Source: Bacillota bacterium (GTDB taxonomy: Bacteria; Bacillota; SHA-98; UBA4971). From it: DNA of 64,000 nucleotides. A program made the position numbers and the translations under genes. The stretch covers positions 149,986 through 213,985 of the forward strand of contig JANLFY010000006.1 of the NCBI GenBank assembly GCA_024653485.1, written 5' to 3'. A model generated the notes under the pieces. The model worked only from the letters and a program-made list of their open reading frames with translations. It was not told where the DNA came from and did not search any database. Shown piece after piece: positions 59,628 through 64,000 of this stretch. Numbering within the stretch: position 1 is the stretch's first letter; each line of letters opens with the position of its first letter.

Positions 59628-60140
59628 GTGTCTCGCCCGTACGAGGTCCTGGAACATACAGCAGACGTCGGTGTCCGTGCCCGCGGTCGGACGCTCGAGG
59701 AAACCTTCGTCAACATGGCCGCGGGGTTGATGTCGCTCGTGGTTCCCGACCCCGAGTCTATCCGGGCGACGGAAGAAAGGCGCATTGAGGCTCGCGCCCC
59801 GGATCTCGAGGGCCTCCTCGTGGCATGGCTCTCGGAGTTCGTCTACCTGATAGACGCCGAGAGATTCTTGGTGGCGACGATCGAGGACGTATTCGTGGCC
59901 AGCTGCGAGCCCGAAGCCGGGCCCGGGTCGAAGAGGGGCCGGCCGGCCAGCCGGGGGCCAGCCTCGTGGACGGCTGGGGCGGTGGTGCGCGGCGAGAACA
60001 TTGACGTCGCGCGACATCAGCTCGACACGGAGATAAAGGGCGTCAGCTACCACATGGTCAAGGTTGAGCGAGAAAGAGCGAGCGAGACAGATTCTGCGGG
60101 CGGCGCCGGCTGGGTCGCTCAGGCCATCTTCGACATCTAG
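59628..60140 (+). CDS. Archease
   Basis: A 170-residue activator of RtcB RNA ligase. [45 protein letters not shown] and the ending [14 protein letters not shown] are diagnostic, including the metal-binding Asp near the N-terminus. A loop of about 15 residues ([14 protein letters not shown]) is inserted in the middle. GTG start 7 nt after gyrA, so it is probably co-transcribed with gyrBA and with rtcB. Confidence 0.93.
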   Translation: MSRPYEVLEHTADVGVRARGRTLEETFVNMAAGLMSLVVPDPESIRATEERRIEARAPDLEGLLVAWLSEFVYLIDAERFLVATIEDVFVASCEPEAGPGSKRGRPASRGPASWTAGAVVRGENIDVARHQLDTEIKGVSYHMVKVERERASETDSAGGAGWVAQAIFDI

Positions 60141-60280
60141 GATCGACGTCTAGGACGCCCGGCACAGCAAGATCAGGATCAGGCGGGGCTCACCTGGACG
60201 ATTGCCGTGTACCGATGGGTGTCGTCGTGGGCATGGTGGGTCATCTCGGGAACACTCGGGAACAAAGGAGGTGCGTCGCG

Positions 60281-61738
60281 GTGTCCAACGGATGGAGTGG
60301 CCCTCTCGAGCGCGTGGACGAGTTTCGCTGGCGCATCCCCGTTAACTACAAGGCGGGCATGAGGGTGCCAGGCCTCATCTACGCAGACGAGAGACACGTG
60401 GCGAGCATCAGGGAGGACCAAGCACCCGAGCAGGTGGCGAACGCAGCGTTCCTTCCCGGCATCGTGGGAATGTCCCTTGCAATGCCCGACATCCACTGGG
60501 GGTACGGCTTCGCCATAGGGGGCGTTGGCGCGACCCTGGCGGATGCGGGCGTCATATCCCCCGGAGGCGTGGGCTTCGACATCAATTGCGGAGTGAGGAT
60601 GCTTCGCACCAATCTCTTTGAGGGTGACGTGCGGCCGCGCCTCGAGCAGTTGGTCAACCAGCTCTTCCGCGACATACCCTCTGGCGTAGGCTCGACCGGC
60701 ATCATCAAGCTGGGTAAGGATGACACTGCGGAGGTTTTGGAGAAGGGCGCGCTCTGGGCGGTGGAAAAGGGATACGGCTGGCCAAGGGACCTCGACCACA
60801 CCGAGGAGCGGGGCGCAATGAAAGGCGCCAGGGCTGGCAAGGTAAGCGACAAGGCTGTGAAACGAGGTATGCCGCAGCTCGGCACGCTGGGCTCGGGCAA
60901 CCACTTCCTCGAGGTCCAGGTGGTGGAGGAAGTGTTCGACGCGGGTCTCGCTGAGAGGTTCAAGCTTGCTCCCGGACAAATCGTCGTGATGATCCACTCA
61001 GGGTCGAGAGGTCTAGGCCATCAGGTGTGCACGGATTACCTCGCAGTGATGGAGCAGGCGATCGCGAAGTACGGCATCAGGATTCCCGACAGACAGCTCG
61101 CTTGCGCTCCGCTGGACTCCCCCGAGGGGCAGGACTACTTCGCGGCCATGGCGTGCGCCGCGAACTATGCGTGGGCGAACCGCCAGTGCATCATGCACTG
61201 GACGCGTCAGTCCTTTGCCAAGGTGTTCGGGCGGCCGCCCGAGGACCTCGGAATGGAACTCATCTACGACGTGGCGCACAACATTGCGAAAATCGAGGAC
61301 CACGTGGTGGAAGGCAAGAAGCGAAGGGTATGCGTGCACCGCAAAGGCGCGACGCGCGCGTTTCCGGCGGGCCATCCCGACGTGCCGACCGACTATCGCG
61401 ACATTGGACAGCCTGTGCTCGTCCCGGGAGACATGGGACGCAACTCATACCTTCTGGTAGGCACGGAAAGGGCGATGGAAGAGACCTTCGGCTCGACCTG
61501 TCACGGAGCCGGCCGCGTCATGAGCAGGGCGGCCGCCAAGAAGACCGTGAGCGGAGCGGTGCTCCAAGCGGAGCTGAGAGAGCGAGGTATCATCGCCAAA
61601 GCCGCCAGCAAGGCCTCGCTGGCCGAGGAGACTCCGGAGGCGTACAAGGACGTCAACGAGGTCGTGCGCGTGTGTCATGGGGCGGGGATATCACGTAAGG
61701 TCGCTAGAATGAGACCGATCGGGGTAATCAAAGGCTAG
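60281..61738 (+). CDS. rtcB: RNA-splicing ligase RtcB
   Basis: GTP- and manganese-dependent ligase joining 3'-phosphate and 5'-OH RNA ends; 485 residues. [19 protein letters not shown], the metal-binding cysteine in [36 protein letters not shown], and the C-terminal guanylylation histidine in [10 protein letters not shown] are intact. GTG at 60281 behind AAAGGAGGT. It likely repairs or matures RNA with archease. Confidence 0.95.
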   Translation: MSNGWSGPLERVDEFRWRIPVNYKAGMRVPGLIYADERHVASIREDQAPEQVANAAFLPGIVGMSLAMPDIHWGYGFAIGGVGATLADAGVISPGGVGFDINCGVRMLRTNLFEGDVRPRLEQLVNQLFRDIPSGVGSTGIIKLGKDDTAEVLEKGALWAVEKGYGWPRDLDHTEERGAMKGARAGKVSDKAVKRGMPQLGTLGSGNHFLEVQVVEEVFDAGLAERFKLAPGQIVVMIHSGSRGLGHQVCTDYLAVMEQAIAKYGIRIPDRQLACAPLDSPEGQDYFAAMACAANYAWANRQCIMHWTRQSFAKVFGRPPEDLGMELIYDVAHNIAKIEDHVVEGKKRRVCVHRKGATRAFPAGHPDVPTDYRDIGQPVLVPGDMGRNSYLLVGTERAMEETFGSTCHGAGRVMSRAAAKKTVSGAVLQAELRERGIIAKAASKASLAEETPEAYKDVNEVVRVCHGAGISRKVARMRPIGVIKG

Positions 61739-61832
61739 CGTCCCTAGGTGCATTCCACATTTCATCGAGGGGAGACGGCGTCGGCGTCCCCGGTGGCTTG
61801 ATTCGATGGGCGCCGGCGCCTCTCGCTCGTGT

Positions 61833-62438
61833 CTATCCTGAAGTCGTGCCCCGGGTCGGGGCCATCTGGAACCTGCGTGCGATAGCCTTGAGCTCTGTCA
61901 CGTCTGCCTTCGCGTCCGCTTCCTTCTTGGCGCCGATGTCCCCCCTGAGCTCATCTAAGCGAGCGTCAAAGGTCGTGATGTCCTTCGTCGTGTTCGTGCT
62001 CGTCACACGCGGGCGAAGCGACTCCCAGGTGGAACGCAGCGTCGTGAATTCCGAGCTTGCGGCCGACCAATCCTTGCGCTGAACGGCATCCTCAACCCTG
62101 CCTAGAGCGCGCTCCAGGTCCTCCACGCCGGCAGTCGGAGCTGTCGGAGCAGGACGAGTCGGAGACGGCGCGGGCACCGTCGGAGCAGGGCGCGTGGGAG
62201 CGGGGCGCGTAGGCGCCGGAACCCTTGCAAACCTTAGTCCCGCGAACACCGCGATGAGCACCACGAGCGCACCGATTATCCAGGCGCTCGTGTTCACGCG
62301 GCCGCGCATCTCGCCGCCGCCACCACCTTGCCGGCCCTGGCGCTCACCGGCTCCGACGTCTCCGGAAGGGCCCTGTCCGCCCTCCATGCCACCGCCTCGA
62401 TTTCCGTCTCTATCATCCTGAGACAAACGGTCGTCCAT
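61833..62438 (-). CDS. Membrane-anchored protein with Pro-rich linker and DUF4363-like domain
   Basis: A 201-residue protein. A Gly/Asp-rich cytoplasmic N-terminus of about 50 residues leads to one membrane helix (WIIGALVVLIAVFAGL). A linker with repeated TRPAPT units follows, then a helical C-terminal domain (about 105-195: VEDAVQRKDWSAASSEFTTL, WESLRPRV, LRGDIGAKKEADAKA) resembling DUF4363. GAGGAGGTG precedes the ATG. It converges with rtcB and diverges from the metalloprotease. Function unknown. Confidence 0.65.
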   Translation of the reverse strand: MDDRLSQDDRDGNRGGGMEGGQGPSGDVGAGERQGRQGGGGGEMRGRVNTSAWIIGALVVLIAVFAGLRFARVPAPTRPAPTRPAPTVPAPSPTRPAPTAPTAGVEDLERALGRVEDAVQRKDWSAASSEFTTLRSTWESLRPRVTSTNTTKDITTFDARLDELRGDIGAKKEADAKADVTELKAIARRFQMAPTRGTTSG

Positions 62439-62567
62439 GAGATCACCTCCTCGGCCCATATTATCTGCCACCGGTCACGCGATAATGCGCTTTGACGAGC
62501 TATAGGCCCGCAACCCGGCGCGCCGTTGGCGCGCGGGGCCGCGGATCCAGGCGGGGGTCCGGGGAGG

Positions 62568-62596
62568 TTTACATAATGTGACACTCGTGGTATCAT
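62568..62596 (+). promoter_or_regulatory. Sigma-A-type promoter of the metalloprotease gene
   Basis: TTTACA (62568-62573), 17-bp spacer, TATCAT (62591-62596), 38 nt before the ATG. Confidence 0.75.
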
Positions 62597-62634
62597 GACT
62601 GGGCTCAAGATCGAGTGGGAGGAGAGACCCAGTT

Positions 62635-63882
62635 ATGTTCTTCGGAACCGGAACAACGGAACGCGAAGCGCGCGCGGCGCTCTGGTGGCGCGCGGCACCC
62701 GCAGTGCTGCTCTGTGCTGCCTTGCTCTCGCTTGCTGGGTTCTGCGTTGTGCCCGCGAAGTTTGCGTCCTACGGGCCGGTATCCGGATCCGCGGATCTCG
62801 CGCTCACGCAAAGCCCGGCGAACGATCCCGACATCGGGCGAGGCGGCGGGTTCGTCGACTGGCTCAGACGCGATGTCGAGTACCTCAAGAGCCTCGGCTC
62901 GGGTGGCGGCTCGCTCGTCGGAAGCGACGCCCCGAGGGATCGCGCGAGCCTCACGAGGGAGCTATCGCGCGACATCGAGCGACTTCGCCAGGAGATCGCT
63001 CGTCTTGATGGAACTCCCTCTTATGTCGATGGGGATCTCGGCTTCTCCGTATATGACACGGATGCGACCGGCTGGCTGCACGTCATGAGCGTGGCCATGC
63101 GGACGCGAGAGGACCTTGCGGCTGCGCTCGGCCCGCCGATCGTTTGGTGGATCGCCGGTGCCCCGGACCACGTGATCCGTGAGGCGGCGCTTCGTGAGTC
63201 GGCGTGCCTTTACCGCTTGAACGACGGGACGCCGCTTCTTGAAGCGGACCCGTCCCGTCTGCCCAGAGTCGACGAAGTTGTGAGCACCCTGCGCGTGATG
63301 GACCTTCCGCCTGCTGCGTTCGCGGGCTATCGCGTGTACCTGCTCCCGTTCTCCATGGGCGACCTAAGCGGCCTTGGAGCAGAAGGGTACGCGCTCGTCG
63401 GGGCGGCTGCCGCAGGGCGTGACGTCATCGCGAACCAAGTGCCGGTGACCGTCGCGCACGAGTTCGGCCACCACGTGCAAATGCGTGCTTTGGGAGGCAC
63501 CTTCGAAGCAGATCCGGAGGGCTGGGAGCGCTACATGAAGCTCCGCGGCATTCGCCGGTGGACCGCCGATGGCTGTGTGAACACCGAGGCATGGGCGAGA
63601 TCGCCTGAGGAGACATTCGCCGAGGACGTCCGCGTGCTCTTCGGGCCTCCCTCGGCGTCACAAGAGCCGCACGGGACAGCATATGCTGATCCCAGGACCG
63701 ACCCCGAGCTTGCCACGAAGTTGCGCCGGTTCATAGCGACGCGCGCTGCGGAGCGAGCGGGCGAGGTCGCCGGGAGTCCGTGGCGCTCGGCTAGGGGCGG
63801 TCGCGATTCCACGACGTCTAGCTTGTCGATCGTCAGGGCGTTGCTGAGATCTTGTTACGAGAGAATCGTTGCCGGGTCTTGA
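62635..63882 (+). CDS. Secreted zinc metalloprotease-like protein (HEFGHH)
   Basis: A 415-residue exported protein. A signal peptide or anchor (AVLLCAALLSLAGFCVVPA) is followed by a linker with a short coiled coil (RELSRDIERLRQEIARL) and a zincin-like domain. The zinc-binding motif HEFGHHVQM is preceded by VPVTVA, and SPEETFAEDVRVLFG supplies a likely third ligand glutamate. No specific family is recognised; the SPEE..AED pattern is seen in gluzincin-like 'anthrax lethal factor/IMMA'-type folds. GGGAGGAG precedes the ATG. Its stop overlaps an rRNA promoter. Confidence 0.75.
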   Translation: MFFGTGTTEREARAALWWRAAPAVLLCAALLSLAGFCVVPAKFASYGPVSGSADLALTQSPANDPDIGRGGGFVDWLRRDVEYLKSLGSGGGSLVGSDAPRDRASLTRELSRDIERLRQEIARLDGTPSYVDGDLGFSVYDTDATGWLHVMSVAMRTREDLAAALGPPIVWWIAGAPDHVIREAALRESACLYRLNDGTPLLEADPSRLPRVDEVVSTLRVMDLPPAAFAGYRVYLLPFSMGDLSGLGAEGYALVGAAAAGRDVIANQVPVTVAHEFGHHVQMRALGGTFEADPEGWERYMKLRGIRRWTADGCVNTEAWARSPEETFAEDVRVLFGPPSASQEPHGTAYADPRTDPELATKLRRFIATRAAERAGEVAGSPWRSARGGRDSTTSSLSIVRALLRSCYERIVAGS

Positions 63883-63907
63883 CACGCACCGAGGACCGTG
63901 GTAATAT
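63879..63907 (+). promoter_or_regulatory. Ribosomal RNA operon promoter
   Basis: TTGACA (63879-63884), exactly 17 bp, TAATAT (63902-63907). It overlaps the last codons of the metalloprotease gene and points to the window end. Confidence 0.85.
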
Positions 63908-64000
63908 CAAAAAGCGGCCGAGATACGGCCCTGCGAAAAGCGGTTTGCTCCTTGAAAACTAAACAGTGAGATATGGTAAGGTTGCGGTAAGTCTTTGGAG
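63908..64000 (+). other. Probable pre-16S rRNA leader
   Basis: After the promoter come a GCGGCC/GGCC dyad and CTCCTTGAAAACTAAACAG, typical of Bacillota rrn leaders. The 16S gene should begin shortly after the window, but none of it is visible here. Confidence 0.75.

Overview
The window is GC-rich DNA from the replication-origin region of an endospore-forming member of the Bacillota (Firmicutes), probably a deep or clostridia-like lineage that I cannot place further. The evidence is: (1) the rpmH-rnpA-yidD-yidC-jag-mnmE-mnmG-rsmG-noc-parA-parB block on one side of dnaA and dnaN-yaaA-recF-dciA-remB-gyrB-gyrA on the other, as in Bacillus; (2) a YyaC spore protease, RemB and Noc; (3) T-box and tandem glycine riboswitch leaders; (4) Shine-Dalgarno-led starts, many of them TTG or GTG. 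Most genes left of about 48 kb are on the minus strand and most genes to the right are on the plus strand, so transcription runs with replication from an origin at about 48.3-51.2 kb.

Left arm, 0-10.4 kb. A glycine-cleavage operon (gcvT, gcvH, gcvPA, gcvPB) sits behind a tandem glycine riboswitch. It continues into two radical-SAM proteins resembling the archaeal-type lipoyl synthase pair LipS1/LipS2, an octanoyltransferase (LipM) and a glycerate 2-kinase. The operon could therefore both make the glycine cleavage enzyme and lipoylate its H protein. galT lies upstream.

10.4-22 kb is mixed metabolism: a COG1751 protein, a DUF554 membrane protein, a secreted C39-like protein, archaeal-type ProS under a T-box, threonine aldolase, an orphan amino-acid ABC ATPase, and an MFS/DUF6504/divergent-thymidylate-kinase trio.

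22-29.4 kb is an F-type ATP synthase operon (atpZ, I, B, E, F, [H-CTD]-A, G, D, C). There is no separate delta gene. The C-terminal domain of delta is fused to the N-terminus of alpha, and the c subunit has a second carboxylate. I regard this as the most unusual system in the window.

29-37.7 kb holds envelope and sporulation genes: VanW-like, TPR, YkvI-like, YyaC, bactofilin with an M23 peptidase, and DUF4446. 37.7-48 kb is the chromosome segregation and ribosome/tRNA block, with three perfect parS sites and one perfect Noc-binding site. The predicted ParB has GQRR in place of the conserved GERR.

48.2-51.3 kb is a bipartite oriC. DnaA-box clusters lie on both sides of dnaA, and an extra gene encoding a GHKL ATPase with a winged helix lies between the left cluster and dnaA. 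The right arm has dnaN through gyrA, archease and RtcB, a DUF4363-like membrane protein and a secreted HEFGHH metalloprotease. It ends in a consensus rRNA promoter and pre-16S leader that run off the window.
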